NCBI GenBank assembly: GCA_964416595.1
Contig: CAYQES010000007.1
Location: forward strand, 1-64,000
Reading direction: 5' to 3'
Origin: JAKFYM01 sp964416595
Lineage (GTDB): Bacteria; Bdellovibrionota; UBA1018; CAIPTA01
Length of the DNA: 64,000 nt
The notes under the pieces: model-generated
What the model was told of the DNA's origin: nothing
Seen by the model: the letters and a program-made list of their open reading frames with translations, nothing else
The model's database searches: none
Part shown: in pieces, positions 25,180-33,817 of the stretch
How positions within the stretch are numbered: position 1 is the first letter of the stretch
Layout: every line of letters begins with the position of its first letter
Translations under genes and position numbers: made by a program

Positions 25180-25929
25180 CTATTCAATAAACAGCATAAT
25201 TTGCCGTCGTTCTTCTTCAGAAATTGGAATCCCTGCGGGCGGCATCATATGGTTTTCCACTAAGAAGCGAATGGCCATAAAATGTTGCTGTGTTAAAGTA
25301 CCCCTGGCCAAGAATCCATTTTCTTTGTGGCAAAGCACGCAAGTTTTGGCTGTAAGAGGTTGATTTTCTCGCTCTCCGCGGAAGCGAAAAGGAATTTGAC
25401 CCCGGCGGAGAGTGTCGTCTTTGATTTTTTCATTGGGGCTTTCGTGGATCCTGCCCGCGGCTTTGATGCTAAAATTCCAAAGAGCTAGGCGTATCCGATC
25501 TTTCAAAGAGATTTTTGCTTTTTGAGAAGAAAAATTTGGACGAATCACTCTCGGGCCATTGGCATGGCAAAGAAAGCAAGCTACCCGTAGAGGTTCTTGA
25601 GGTGGATTTTCTTTCCATTCAAACGGTCCACTGGGTAATTGAAAATATTCGGCGGTTTTTGTTTTATGATCCACCACAATCGCCAAACGCTCCCATTGGT
25701 GCGCAGGCGCTAGGATGCCATCGTGGCTTTGTTGCATCATCCAAATGGTTTTATCTGGTGCAGAGATTCTTTTGATTTGATTAAACACCGGTTTGCCTGC
25801 AATGGTTTTGGATTCCCGGGATTCAATGAGTATGGGTGAATCATCCAGCCAAAGAAAAAGTAGGGCGCAGGTTAAAAGACCTGCGCCCACAAGACTAAGA
25901 TTAAATTTGGTAACAATTGGGAAGTTCAT
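25180..25929 (-). CDS. Diheme c-type cytochrome domain protein
   Basis: 249 aa with an N-terminal membrane anchor (LVGAGLLTCALLFLW) and two heme-binding CxxCH motifs, CFLCH (~residue 115) and CVLCH (~195). The C-terminal ENHMMPPAGIPISEEER contains a candidate axial Met. Periplasmic electron transfer is inferred. The start overlaps the end of the upstream secreted-protein gene by 29 nt. Confidence 0.8.
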   Translation of the reverse strand: MNFPIVTKFNLSLVGAGLLTCALLFLWLDDSPILIESRESKTIAGKPVFNQIKRISAPDKTIWMMQQSHDGILAPAHQWERLAIVVDHKTKTAEYFQLPSGPFEWKENPPQEPLRVACFLCHANGPRVIRPNFSSQKAKISLKDRIRLALWNFSIKAAGRIHESPNEKIKDDTLRRGQIPFRFRGERENQPLTAKTCVLCHKENGFLARGTLTQQHFMAIRFLVENHMMPPAGIPISEEERRQIMLFIE

Positions 25930-26275
25930 ATTTTACCGACTGGTACTCTAATACTCCGTATGGATAGGTCTTTGGATAATCGCAGCCGCCCCGTCCGCAA
26001 TCTTTTTTCTTATTGTAGTTTTCATACAATTTTAAAGTTGCCGGTGCATTATAAGCATCGAACAATTGGTATTCGGTTAGCTTGGAGAATGGCCCGCTAC
26101 TTACAGTGAAAGTGCCCGATAGCTGGAGAGCTTCCTGGCCTACAATAAGTACTGCCTCTATTTTTTCCTGACCTAAATAATTGATCGTGATGTTGGCCTC
26201 GTTCGAGGTGCAAACGGTTTTTGCTTGCGCCTCGAAGCCGAGAAGTAGGGTGGTTAATAGAACGAATGTTTTCAT
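25901..26275 (-). CDS. Small secreted hypothetical protein
   Basis: 124 aa; signal peptide to AQA (~18), then a beta-rich domain with four to five Cys (KTVCTS, DCGRGGCDYP, LPNCYQI). Clear SD AAAGGAG before ATG. Cotranscribed with the cytochrome gene, divergent from the LysR gene. Confidence 0.65.
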   Translation of the reverse strand: MKTFVLLTTLLLGFEAQAKTVCTSNEANITINYLGQEKIEAVLIVGQEALQLSGTFTVSSGPFSKLTEYQLFDAYNAPATLKLYENYNKKKDCGRGGCDYPKTYPYGVLEYQSVKYELPNCYQI

Positions 26276-26346
26276 TTTTATCTCCTTTAAATTTTAGTGA
26301 ACGTTTTAGGAGATGTAAGAGAATCTATAGTTTTAGTAAAATTAAT

Positions 26347-26360
26347 TGATTTTAAAATCA
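26347..26360. promoter_or_regulatory. 14-bp palindrome upstream of lysR gene
   Basis: TGATTTTAAAATCA is a perfect palindrome 23 nt before the LysR start, in the divergent intergenic region. It fits the T-N11-A style of LysR autoregulatory sites. Confidence 0.45.
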
Positions 26361-26383
26361 TTTAAGAATAATTAAATTACCCT

Positions 26384-27241
26384 ATGAAAACACCTTCTCA
26401 CCAACTAGCCGCTTTTTTTGAAACCGCTAACTGCCAAAGCTTTTCTAAGGCCGCCAAGCGCTTGAATATTACTCAATCCGCTCTTTCCCAGAGGATTTCT
26501 GGGTTGGAAGATGAATTGGAAACCACGCTTTTAATCCGGGATCCCCAAGGCCCGCGGGTAACGGAAGCTGGAGAAATGCTTTTGCGTTTTTGCCAGGTGC
26601 AGGGAGCCTTAGAGCAAGAAGTGTTGGCTAAGCTTAAAAAAGCCGGCACCCATTATGCGGGAGTAGTGCGCATTGCGGGTTTTTCCTCTGTGCTGCGTTC
26701 TGTGGTGATCCCGGCGCTGGCAGAGTTTTTACGAGCCAACCCTGAGGTGCATTGTGAATTTCGAAGTTTTGAGGTGGTGGATCTTGTTCAAGTGCTGCGA
26801 AATGCTGAGGCGGATTTTATCGTGCTTGATTACCATTTGCAGCGAACAGGAATCCAAGAGTATGTGTTGGGCCAAGAAGAATATGTGGTAATTGAAAGCG
26901 CTGAGTATCCTTCGCCGAAGGATATTTATTTGGATCACGGTCCTCATGATAATGCTACGGAGTCTTTTTTTGCGATCCAGCCGCAAGCACCCAAAAAGTA
27001 TCGCCGCTCTTTTATGGGAGATGTGTACGGAATTTTAAACGGAGTGGAATTGGGGCTCGGGCGAGCTGTAATGTCCAAGCATTTACTGCAAGGAAATCGC
27101 AAAGTGAAAGTGGTGAAGGGGTATAAAAAATATGTGCGGGATATCAGCTTAAATCATTACGAGCAGCCCTATTATTCTGAGCTACAGCAAAAAATCGTGG
27201 CGGTATTACGAGAAAACTGCCGGCGCTTTTTGGAAAAGTAA
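26384..27241 (+). CDS. LysR family transcriptional regulator
   Basis: 285 aa. Typical winged HTH (LAAFFETANCQSFSKAAKRL, ITQSALSQRISGLEDEL) and a periplasmic-binding-protein-like effector domain. Closest in style to the ArgP/IciA subgroup (ITQSALSQRI, P-R-x-T-E-A-G), but no LysE exporter is nearby. It probably controls the divergent secreted protein/cytochrome pair and itself. Confidence 0.88.
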   Translation: MKTPSHQLAAFFETANCQSFSKAAKRLNITQSALSQRISGLEDELETTLLIRDPQGPRVTEAGEMLLRFCQVQGALEQEVLAKLKKAGTHYAGVVRIAGFSSVLRSVVIPALAEFLRANPEVHCEFRSFEVVDLVQVLRNAEADFIVLDYHLQRTGIQEYVLGQEEYVVIESAEYPSPKDIYLDHGPHDNATESFFAIQPQAPKKYRRSFMGDVYGILNGVELGLGRAVMSKHLLQGNRKVKVVKGYKKYVRDISLNHYEQPYYSELQQKIVAVLRENCRRFLEK

Positions 27242-27269
27242 AAGGTGCCGGCGTGGTTAGTTGTAGAGT

Positions 27270-28022
27270 TTAAATTCGGTAACCCAATTGCAGCATGGCT
27301 CCGCTCATGGAATAGGAAGAAAAAGTTACAGGTTCGTCTGTGTATTTAAAATTTAAGCGTTGGTAGGTTAGATCAACGTATACGTTTTGAACGGCTTCAT
27401 AGCCCGCTCCTATTTGCCAACCTAAACGGCCACCAAACTTATCGCCGGCAGCGCTAGTGTAACTGGGAATAGAATAATTGGGGCCCACGAAACCATAAAG
27501 GCCAGTGCCGCCAAAGCTATAGTTTAGGTTCGCGGCAGGAACAAGAAGCGATAGCTTTCTTTCAATCCTATAATTGCCCGTGTAAACGTTTCCTGATTGT
27601 AGAAATTGCGCCGTCCAAGATTTCATAGTGCGATTTCCTTGGTAGGCAACGCCAGCGGAAAAGCCTAAAGAATCGGCCTGGCGGTAGCTATATTCAACAG
27701 AAGCGCCGGGGGTTCCACCGGAGAAAATATCTTCCCCAGTAAAAGGTTGATCGTAGCTATTAACTGCTTCAAATTTTCCTTTATTGGCGGTGTTGTAAAG
27801 TAGAGAAAATTTTACGCCTCCATTTTTTTGAGTAGCTTCAGGCATAGCAGGCAGTTCCGTTACGGAAGTATTCCCTTCCGGAAAGGGCAGGGTTTCCAGA
27901 GCATCAGCCGATACTTCAGGAGTGGGTAGGGGCAAGAATTCGGATTCGGCCATATCTTCGGCCTGGGCTAAGGAAACGGTTAAGAGCGCAAAAAGAACAA
28001 AGTATGTAGTGCGTAGTTTCAT
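27270..28022 (-). CDS. Outer-membrane beta-barrel protein
   Basis: 250 aa; signal peptide to AQA (residue ~20), a Pro/Glu-rich stretch (~20-65), then alternating beta strands (VKFSLLYNT, GASVEYSYRQ, LGFSAGVAYQG, YVDLTYQRLNFKY, GAMLQLGYRI) as in eight-stranded OmpA/OmpW-like barrels. Start at ATG 28022 has AAGGAG upstream. Last gene of the TIGR02147 operon, 41 nt after the HExxH protein. Confidence 0.75.
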   Translation of the reverse strand: MKLRTTYFVLFALLTVSLAQAEDMAESEFLPLPTPEVSADALETLPFPEGNTSVTELPAMPEATQKNGGVKFSLLYNTANKGKFEAVNSYDQPFTGEDIFSGGTPGASVEYSYRQADSLGFSAGVAYQGNRTMKSWTAQFLQSGNVYTGNYRIERKLSLLVPAANLNYSFGGTGLYGFVGPNYSIPSYTSAAGDKFGGRLGWQIGAGYEAVQNVYVDLTYQRLNFKYTDEPVTFSSYSMSGAMLQLGYRI

Positions 28023-28063
28023 GACATTTCTCCTTATGATTATTGAATTCGTTGTTGGTTTCT

Positions 28064-29047
28064 TTATTGACGATAATTCCAAACCGTATCGCTTCCTGGG
28101 CATGAAAAGCCCCAGTTGTATCCGCCGGATTCATCATCTAAGGACGTGATGTTGATTTTGCAGCCTGGAGTCCAGCCATTATTGCGAGGGTCACCCTTCA
28201 TTACCAGGCATTCCCGTGCATCTTTGGTACAGCGAATTTTTACTGGGTAGGCAGCGCCAGTTACATCAAGAAAATATTCTCCCCGCCTTCTTGCCTCGGC
28301 GATGGCTCCGGGCGTGTGGTATTCATCACTCAGGACATTAAATTCTGCCGGTCTCGTTTTATCCTCTGGATTGGTATTTTTAAAAGTGCTTGAGTCAGTG
28401 GGGATAATTACTTCGTAGGGATAAGCTTTATACCCTAGCTCACGGATGGATTCAGCGATGTCGTCGGAAGTGTAATCCAAAACTAAAAGCCGGCGAAAGA
28501 GCTCTCTTAGTAATGCGGCCCGCATATCCTTATCCGAAGAGTATTGCATGCCTCTTAGCTTTTGATCCTCAATACCCACTAAGTGAATGGCCTCGTGAAT
28601 CTGTAAAAGCGCTAGTTGTTGATGGCTAAGGCTACGAGCGTGCAAGGGATCAATATAGATCACATCCGCAATGCTGGCGGATCCTTGCACTCGTTTACAT
28701 TCGCTCGGCAAATCATATTCTGCCCAATTACTTGTGGTATCTTTTAGATCCGCCATAATCCAGCGGGCTACTGGCCCCACCGCCTTTAAAGCCAGCTCTA
28801 ACTTTTCGCGATAGAGAGTGCCTTCGAGGCGTTGCAGCACAAAATCGATCACTTGTTTTTCGCTCAAGTTCTTCAAATTCACTACGTTAGGGCCTTTGGA
28901 ATTTAACACCGGTAGAGCGGCATCAAAATAATCCAAGGTTACTGGTGCTTGGCCTGGGCAAAGAATGATGTTTCCGTCATAGCTGTCATAGCCGTAGGCA
29001 AATGAATTTATGCTGATAAAAAATGTAAGTAAAATTCCAAGTTTCAT
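28064..29047 (-). CDS. Secreted HExxH-motif protein, paralogue 1
   Basis: 327 aa; signal peptide to FAYG (~18). Contains LLQIHEAIHLVGIEDQ (residues ~168-183), a complete HExxH zinc-protease motif, in a mostly helical context. The N-terminal block LCPGQAPVTLDYFDAALPVL is shared with the next paralogue. The C-terminal ~90 aa have four Cys. Possible secreted metallopeptidase; no downstream third ligand can be assigned with certainty. TTAGGA SD. Confidence 0.65.
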   Translation of the reverse strand: MKLGILLTFFISINSFAYGYDSYDGNIILCPGQAPVTLDYFDAALPVLNSKGPNVVNLKNLSEKQVIDFVLQRLEGTLYREKLELALKAVGPVARWIMADLKDTTSNWAEYDLPSECKRVQGSASIADVIYIDPLHARSLSHQQLALLQIHEAIHLVGIEDQKLRGMQYSSDKDMRAALLRELFRRLLVLDYTSDDIAESIRELGYKAYPYEVIIPTDSSTFKNTNPEDKTRPAEFNVLSDEYHTPGAIAEARRRGEYFLDVTGAAYPVKIRCTKDARECLVMKGDPRNNGWTPGCKINITSLDDESGGYNWGFSCPGSDTVWNYRQ

Positions 29048-29055
29048 ATTTTTTC

Positions 29056-30024
29056 CTAATTCATGTAAAAATTATATTCACGTTGAGAATCTGTGCACTG
29101 CATTTGCAAGCCGAATCCCTCATGCTGGATGAAAAGTTTGCATCCCTTTTCCCAACCACCAGCAACTTCACCAGAAATAAGCTCGCAACTTTTTCCATCC
29201 TTCGCGCATTGAAAACGCATGATCGGTAAGTTCTGGCATATTTCGGCCCAGGGATCGTTCGAATAGTAGTCAGTAAAGTATTTAATGGTTAAAAGGCCTT
29301 TTTGATAATCAAGGCCTTTATAGTCAAGCACGAACCCGCAGCCGCGGGCTTGGTCATTCACATTTTTTTCTATGGAATGAAATTTTAATCTAGAGCCACC
29401 TCTCATCTGCGCGCTGTAGTTTCTAAACAAAAGATCACGTGGGTATACGTATTGGCCAATGGCGCGAATAGCTGTTGCTACGTCTTCTTCAGGGGTGTCC
29501 AAAATAATGAGTGCGCGGATCAAAGTGCGAATTTTTTCTGAGGTTTGCTGGTTAGACAAAAAATACAAGGCTTCGTGCACGGCCAGTACACCAAGTTGAG
29601 CGGGAGAAAGCAGGCGGCCAAAGTGAGTGTCTAGATAAACACGCCTATCTTGCCGTATGGCTCCCTGCACAAGCTTACAATTTGAAGGTAGATTATATGG
29701 TTCATTGGAATCATGAACATCTTTCAGGTTCTTAAGTGGCCAACGGAGCGGGTTTCCAATTTTCGCTAATGCTTCATCTAATTTTAGAAGTAGCGCTGTG
29801 CCTTTTAGGCGTGTGCGAAAATTTTCGATTACTTGCTCTGTGCTCAAACCCTCTATGGGCATAAGCGGTGGCTGTACGTCACCAAACACTGGAAGAGTGG
29901 CGTGGTAATAGTCCAAAACAACTGGAGCCTGATCGGCACATAACACTAAGCTGCCACCGTGGCTTTCTTGGCCAGCATGGGCAAGGTTAGTGAGCAGCAT
30001 ACATAATAGTATAATTTTTTTCAT
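29056..30024 (-). CDS. Secreted paralogue 2 with degenerate HExxH
   Basis: 322 aa; signal peptide to AHA. Homologous to the 28064-29047 protein over its length (GGSLVLCADQAPVVLDYYHATLPVF; NLPSNCKLVQGAI; LGVLAVHEALYFLS). The zinc motif is HEALY, so the second His is lost and catalysis by the usual mechanism is unlikely. It starts within ATGA of the TIGR02147 gene; 8 nt to paralogue 1. Confidence 0.65.
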   Translation of the reverse strand: MKKIILLCMLLTNLAHAGQESHGGSLVLCADQAPVVLDYYHATLPVFGDVQPPLMPIEGLSTEQVIENFRTRLKGTALLLKLDEALAKIGNPLRWPLKNLKDVHDSNEPYNLPSNCKLVQGAIRQDRRVYLDTHFGRLLSPAQLGVLAVHEALYFLSNQQTSEKIRTLIRALIILDTPEEDVATAIRAIGQYVYPRDLLFRNYSAQMRGGSRLKFHSIEKNVNDQARGCGFVLDYKGLDYQKGLLTIKYFTDYYSNDPWAEICQNLPIMRFQCAKDGKSCELISGEVAGGWEKGCKLFIQHEGFGLQMQCTDSQREYNFYMN

Positions 30025-30800
30025 ACGGTTGGTCCTTTGGTCTTTTTGGAAACAGGATACATGGAAACAGAAAGGTGATAGACGCGGTCTCGCTTACGCC
30101 CCTCTTGCAAGAAAGCGCATAGCTCTCGTCGGAAATCTCGTATTTTCTTCTTGGCCTCTGGAAGAAGTGAGGAGTCGATAGCCATGGTCATGGCGCTTTG
30201 GTCTCGCTCCTCGATTGGTGTTTCTTCCAATGCAGTTATAGCCATTTTAAGAATTTGCGTTTGCAGGATTTTTAGCGCGGACAACGCATGTGGTGAGCCC
30301 ACTGTGGTGTGGTTTTTCGGTTGAAATAATTTTCCTTTTTTATTTAATTCCAACATGCCTAAACGCTGCATGCGCTCGATGGCGGCGTCTACTTCTACAG
30401 AAGTGATGCCTAAGGTGCGAGCGATCCACCGTGAGTCTTGTTTAAATACTTTTACTGTTATTAATTCCAAAATCGCATAATGATACCATTCGGCAATTAC
30501 CTGATAGTGATCATTGGTAAGTTGTTGGTATTCAGCCACGGATGTTAGTGTGGCTGCTGAAGTTTTGCTGCCAGCTTGTGCCTTGAATTGAGCAATTTCT
30601 TGGGGTTTGAGCGCCAATTTGTCTGCCAAGCGATCGATTAACTTGGGGGTAACTACCCTGGATCCTTTAAATAATTTCGATAAAAAAGAAGACTCGAGGC
30701 CTAAAGATCGAGAAAATGCCCGTAGCGAATAGTTTGGATTTTGCTTACAGCGCTTTACAAGTTCTGTTTGTAAATAGGCGCGAAAATCAGCTTGGTTCAT
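30021..30800 (-). CDS. TIGR02147 family regulatory protein
   Basis: 259 aa. N-terminal HTH-like segment (YSLRAFSRSLGLESSFLSKLFKGSR) followed by the DUF4423 region (ISEWYHYAILEL-type HYQVIAEWYHYAILELI; WIARTLGITSVEVDAAIERM-RLGML; final FRRELCAFL). The family is typical of Bdellovibrionota and Fibrobacter, with no established function. Head of the four-gene operon, divergent from an ABM gene across a 22-bp palindrome that it may bind. Confidence 0.82.
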   Translation of the reverse strand: MNQADFRAYLQTELVKRCKQNPNYSLRAFSRSLGLESSFLSKLFKGSRVVTPKLIDRLADKLALKPQEIAQFKAQAGSKTSAATLTSVAEYQQLTNDHYQVIAEWYHYAILELITVKVFKQDSRWIARTLGITSVEVDAAIERMQRLGMLELNKKGKLFQPKNHTTVGSPHALSALKILQTQILKMAITALEETPIEERDQSAMTMAIDSSLLPEAKKKIRDFRRELCAFLQEGRKRDRVYHLSVSMYPVSKKTKGPTV

Positions 30801-30841
30801 GGGAAGTGGTTATAAATAAGGACTTTTGACTCGTCAAGCCA

Positions 30842-30881
30842 TTTGGACACAATATGCGTCCAAATTTGGACGCATTACTAT
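30842..30881. promoter_or_regulatory. 22-bp perfect palindromic operator
   Basis: ATGCGTCCAAA (30854-30864) followed directly by TTTGGACGCAT (30865-30875), a perfect 22-bp palindrome. An additional TTTGGAC half-site lies at 30842-30848. TACTAT at 30876-30881 is a plausible -10 for the ABM gene, so a bound dimer would cover its promoter. It lies between two divergent starts (30800 and 30904). Confidence 0.75.
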
Positions 30882-30903
30882 AGAACCATAGAAGGGACAA
30901 ACC

Positions 30904-31224
30904 ATGATGCCTAAATCCTACTACGCAGTGATTTTCTCCTCCCAAAGGAACCCCACCGGCCCCGGTCAATATGATGAAGCCGCCACCCGGATGATAGAGT
31001 TGGCCGCGCAGCAGCCGGGTTTTCTGGGGGTGGAGAGCGTGCGAGATCAGAGTGGCAAGGGGATTACAATTTCTTATTGGGAAAACCTCGAGGCCATGGA
31101 GGCTTGGAAGAAAAATGGGGAGCATAGGCTCGCACAGAAGATGGGCCGATCTGGTTGGTATAGCTCATTCACCACAAAAGTGTGCAAGGTGGAAAGAGAG
31201 TTTGGGTTTACATATGAAGAGTAA
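30904..31224 (+). CDS. Antibiotic biosynthesis monooxygenase (ABM) domain protein
   Basis: 106 aa ferredoxin-like dimer fold: YYAVIFSSQRNPTGPGQYDE, QQPGFLGVESVRD, ISYWENLEAMEAWKKNGEH. These match ABM/YgiN/EthD-type proteins, which include cofactor-less monooxygenases and heme-degrading enzymes. Its promoter carries the palindromic operator. The 3' end overlaps the LRR gene by 11 bases. Confidence 0.8.
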   Translation: MMPKSYYAVIFSSQRNPTGPGQYDEAATRMIELAAQQPGFLGVESVRDQSGKGITISYWENLEAMEAWKKNGEHRLAQKMGRSGWYSSFTTKVCKVEREFGFTYEE

Positions 31225-32119
31225 ATTTTTTCTGTGTTTTATTTTCCTGTTTTTGAATCTATCAAATGCCTGGGCTGGTGGTGTTTGCGAACGCACCGAA
31301 GCGGTTCGTTTAGCTATAGAAAATTACGTTAAAAAAACCTGCCAGGAAATCGACGCAGCAGATTTAGCCGTTATTTCTGGCACGTTGGATTTGAGCCGAA
31401 AAAAAGTAACGGAGCTAAAAATAGACGATTTTCAAGGCTTAGTTTCTTTAGAAATATTAGATATCTCGGGCAACCCTTTACAATCCCTGCCGGAAGAAAT
31501 TTTTGCGGATTTGGTTTCTGTAGAAGTACTGTTTCTCGAGGAGTGTAAATTTCAAAATTTGCCTGCGAGTATTTTCCAGGCTTTACCAAAGCTAGAGGCT
31601 ATATTTCTTCACAGCAATCAACTTACAACACTGCCCGAGGCGATTTTTCAAGGCTTGCCTTCTTTAAGACGCATTTTTCTTAGTTATAATGAATTGGGTG
31701 AATTGCCTCCGGATCTTTTCTCTGGTCTTAAATCTTTAACGATTCTCCATTTAGAGCACAATCGACTCATGGAGGTTTCTGCGGAAGTTTTCCGTGACCT
31801 ACAATCTTTGTATTGGCTTTCTATAAACCACAATAAAATTTCTTCTTTACCGGGTTCACTTTTTCAAAACCTTCCTGTTTTGGAAAAACTCTTCCTTCAT
31901 CGCAACCGAATTTCCTCTTTGCCGAGTGGAATTTTTAATGACCTTGGTTATTTAAAAGAACTTAATCTTTCTAATAATTCTCTAGTAGAAATTGAAAGTG
32001 AAGTCTTTCACCCCGCGTTCTTTTCTTCTTCTGCCTATGTGCAATTGATGAACAATCCACTCTCTGAAAAGACAAAAAATATACTAGTTCTCCAGCTGGG
32101 CGAACGCGTGACTCTTTAG
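31214..32119 (+). CDS. Secreted leucine-rich repeat protein
   Basis: 301 aa; signal peptide FLCFIFLFLNLSNAWA, an N-terminal Cys-containing cap, then about eight 24-residue LRRs (LEILDISGNPLQSLPEEIF; LEAIFLHSNQLTTLPEAIF; LRRIFLSYNELGELPPDLF; LTILHLEHNRL...). No kinase, E3 or membrane anchor. Likely extracellular binding protein. ATG 31214 is chosen because the signal peptide starts here; the longer in-frame ORF reads through the ABM gene. Confidence 0.85.
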   Translation: MKSKFFLCFIFLFLNLSNAWAGGVCERTEAVRLAIENYVKKTCQEIDAADLAVISGTLDLSRKKVTELKIDDFQGLVSLEILDISGNPLQSLPEEIFADLVSVEVLFLEECKFQNLPASIFQALPKLEAIFLHSNQLTTLPEAIFQGLPSLRRIFLSYNELGELPPDLFSGLKSLTILHLEHNRLMEVSAEVFRDLQSLYWLSINHNKISSLPGSLFQNLPVLEKLFLHRNRISSLPSGIFNDLGYLKELNLSNNSLVEIESEVFHPAFFSSSAYVQLMNNPLSEKTKNILVLQLGERVTL

Positions 32120-32312
32120 AATTTTACTGTCTCATTACAGAGATGTTTTTGTACACGTTACAGTAGCGCACGACTGTTGTGCATTATAATTTTGCAATTT
32201 TCATATAGCTCCTTCAATCGCACTCCGAACAGTGCCCTGTGCCTGGGTATTCATAAATAAAATATCTATAAATAGCTGTCTAAATTTTCGACACCGCAGC
32301 TCGGGAGGATCC

Positions 32313-33602
32313 ATGAAAAAAATGATTTTTGCTCTGCTAGGGATAACTTGTTTTGGTGTTACTAAAGCCGAAGCGGCTTATAAAATTTTGGATGTGCGTT
32401 GCCAGCGGGAAGTGTTGCCGAGCGTAGAGGCTAGCCCCACTGTACGAGAAGAAACAATCAGTGTTTGCGAAGCTACAGTGCAGGCCGGTGGAGAAAAAGC
32501 CAATGTGATCATCCGTAATTTTGAAGGGGGCTTTCGCCCTGAATTAACTTTCGTGAAGAAAGATCAAGCGCCTGCCATATCTTTGATTCGTGCCCGCGGA
32601 GAATTGCGGGTAGCGCCCACAAATTTTTCATTATTAGAAAAATCTGGGAAAAAAGTTTTTGGCGTGGATTTAGAAAATAACTTTCGTGCTTTCTGGCAAG
32701 CAAACCAGAACGAGATTACAGGTTACTTAGGAAATGCACTTGCTAGTTATAGCCAAGTGTTGAGTGCGCAAGAAGCGAATCCTTTAGTTGATCTAGTAAC
32801 GCCTGGAAGATATACATTCTCAGCAACTCGTAATCGCGTGCCTTTTGCGGCCTACTACTGGCCCCAAGAAGATAGTCCGATTGCTAATGGACCATTGGCA
32901 AAATACGATACTTTTGTAACGAGCCAGGGCGGCCAAGCAGGAGCCGTGAATTGGGAGCGAAGCCGTCATAATCATACGGACTACTGGGCCGGGCATTGCA
33001 ATGGTTGGGCTGCAGGTTCTGTGCTCTATGCGGAGCCAAGAGCTAGCGTAAGAACACCGAACGGAAGTCAAACTTTTCAAATCTCTGATCTAAAAGCGCT
33101 CATCGTGGAAGCTTCTTACTGTGTGGATTATCTATTTTTTGGTCGCAGATACTTTGGCGGTAGTGATGATCCTTTAGATATCCAACCCGCGCTCTTCCAC
33201 CAAGTTTTGGTGAATTATTTGCGGGATCAAGGAAAACCAATTGCGGTGGATATCAAGCCCCAAGAAGAAGTGTACAACCATGTAATCTCCGGCGTGAATA
33301 TGGAAATTAGGACGATTAATGCCAATACGGTGAACGTGCGTGCCGTGGCGAAGGTGCATTACTATGAATCATACAATTCTGAAAAAGTGGGCGAATCGCC
33401 GAGCGTGAACGTTCTTTATGAATACACACTAAGCGTGAGAAATGGCCAAATTGTAGGCAATGGCACATGGGTAAGTGAAAACCCTGATTTCCTTTGGGTG
33501 CCCCTGGCCCCAAGAGATTGTGGCGGCAATCGTGAAAACGCTTATGTAACGAGTTCCTGGGTAGAAAGAATCCTAAATCTAGGAAGAACAAACAATGAGT
33601 AG
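32313..33602 (+). CDS. Transglutaminase-elicitor-like secreted protein
   Basis: 429 aa; signal peptide to AEA (~20). The C-terminal ~230 residues include HTDYWAGHCNGWAAGSVLYAEP, the Trp-Gly-x-Cys-x-Gly-Trp block of the TGase_elicitor family (oomycete GP42-type transglutaminases and bacterial relatives) with the candidate nucleophile Cys, and later VYNHVISGVN that may supply the His. Transglutaminases crosslink Gln and Lys side chains. SD GGGAGG before ATG. Only 9 nt separate it from a secreted Gln-repeat peptide. Confidence 0.68.
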   Translation: MKKMIFALLGITCFGVTKAEAAYKILDVRCQREVLPSVEASPTVREETISVCEATVQAGGEKANVIIRNFEGGFRPELTFVKKDQAPAISLIRARGELRVAPTNFSLLEKSGKKVFGVDLENNFRAFWQANQNEITGYLGNALASYSQVLSAQEANPLVDLVTPGRYTFSATRNRVPFAAYYWPQEDSPIANGPLAKYDTFVTSQGGQAGAVNWERSRHNHTDYWAGHCNGWAAGSVLYAEPRASVRTPNGSQTFQISDLKALIVEASYCVDYLFFGRRYFGGSDDPLDIQPALFHQVLVNYLRDQGKPIAVDIKPQEEVYNHVISGVNMEIRTINANTVNVRAVAKVHYYESYNSEKVGESPSVNVLYEYTLSVRNGQIVGNGTWVSENPDFLWVPLAPRDCGGNRENAYVTSSWVERILNLGRTNNE

Positions 33603-33611
33603 GAGGATAAA

Positions 33612-33767
33612 ATGAAAGTAGTAGTATTAGCTGTATTGTTGGTGAGCTTTGCAGGAACTGCAAATGCTGCTGTTGGTGGAAAACCTTTGGTTGCTTTTGG
33701 CGATCCTGGCCAAGGCCCCGGTCAAGACCCTGGTCAAGATCCTGGCCAAGACCCTGGTCAAGACTAA
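33612..33767 (+). CDS. 51-aa secreted peptide with PGQD repeats
   Basis: Signal peptide MKVVVLAVLLVSFAGTANA, then mature AVGGKPLVAFGDPGQGPGQ and three further DPGQ units ending in D. The repeats are five 12-nt units at 33705-33764, synonymous changes only between most copies. Perfect AGGAGG SD at 33601-33606. It directly follows the transglutaminase-like gene and is closed by a terminator, so both form a bicistronic unit. The mature peptide has five regularly spaced Gln and one Lys, a composition suited to a transglutaminase substrate. Confidence 0.75.
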   Translation: MKVVVLAVLLVSFAGTANAAVGGKPLVAFGDPGQGPGQDPGQDPGQDPGQD

Positions 33768-33781
33768 TTCCTGTTTTCCTG

Positions 33782-33817
33782 AAAAGCCTGGCTCCACTTA
33801 TGGGTCAGGCTTTTTTT
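33782..33817 (+). terminator. Intrinsic terminator after the PGQD peptide gene
   Basis: AAAAGCCTG (33782-33790) pairs with CAGGCTTTT (33806-33814), followed by a T-run to 33817. Confidence 0.85.
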
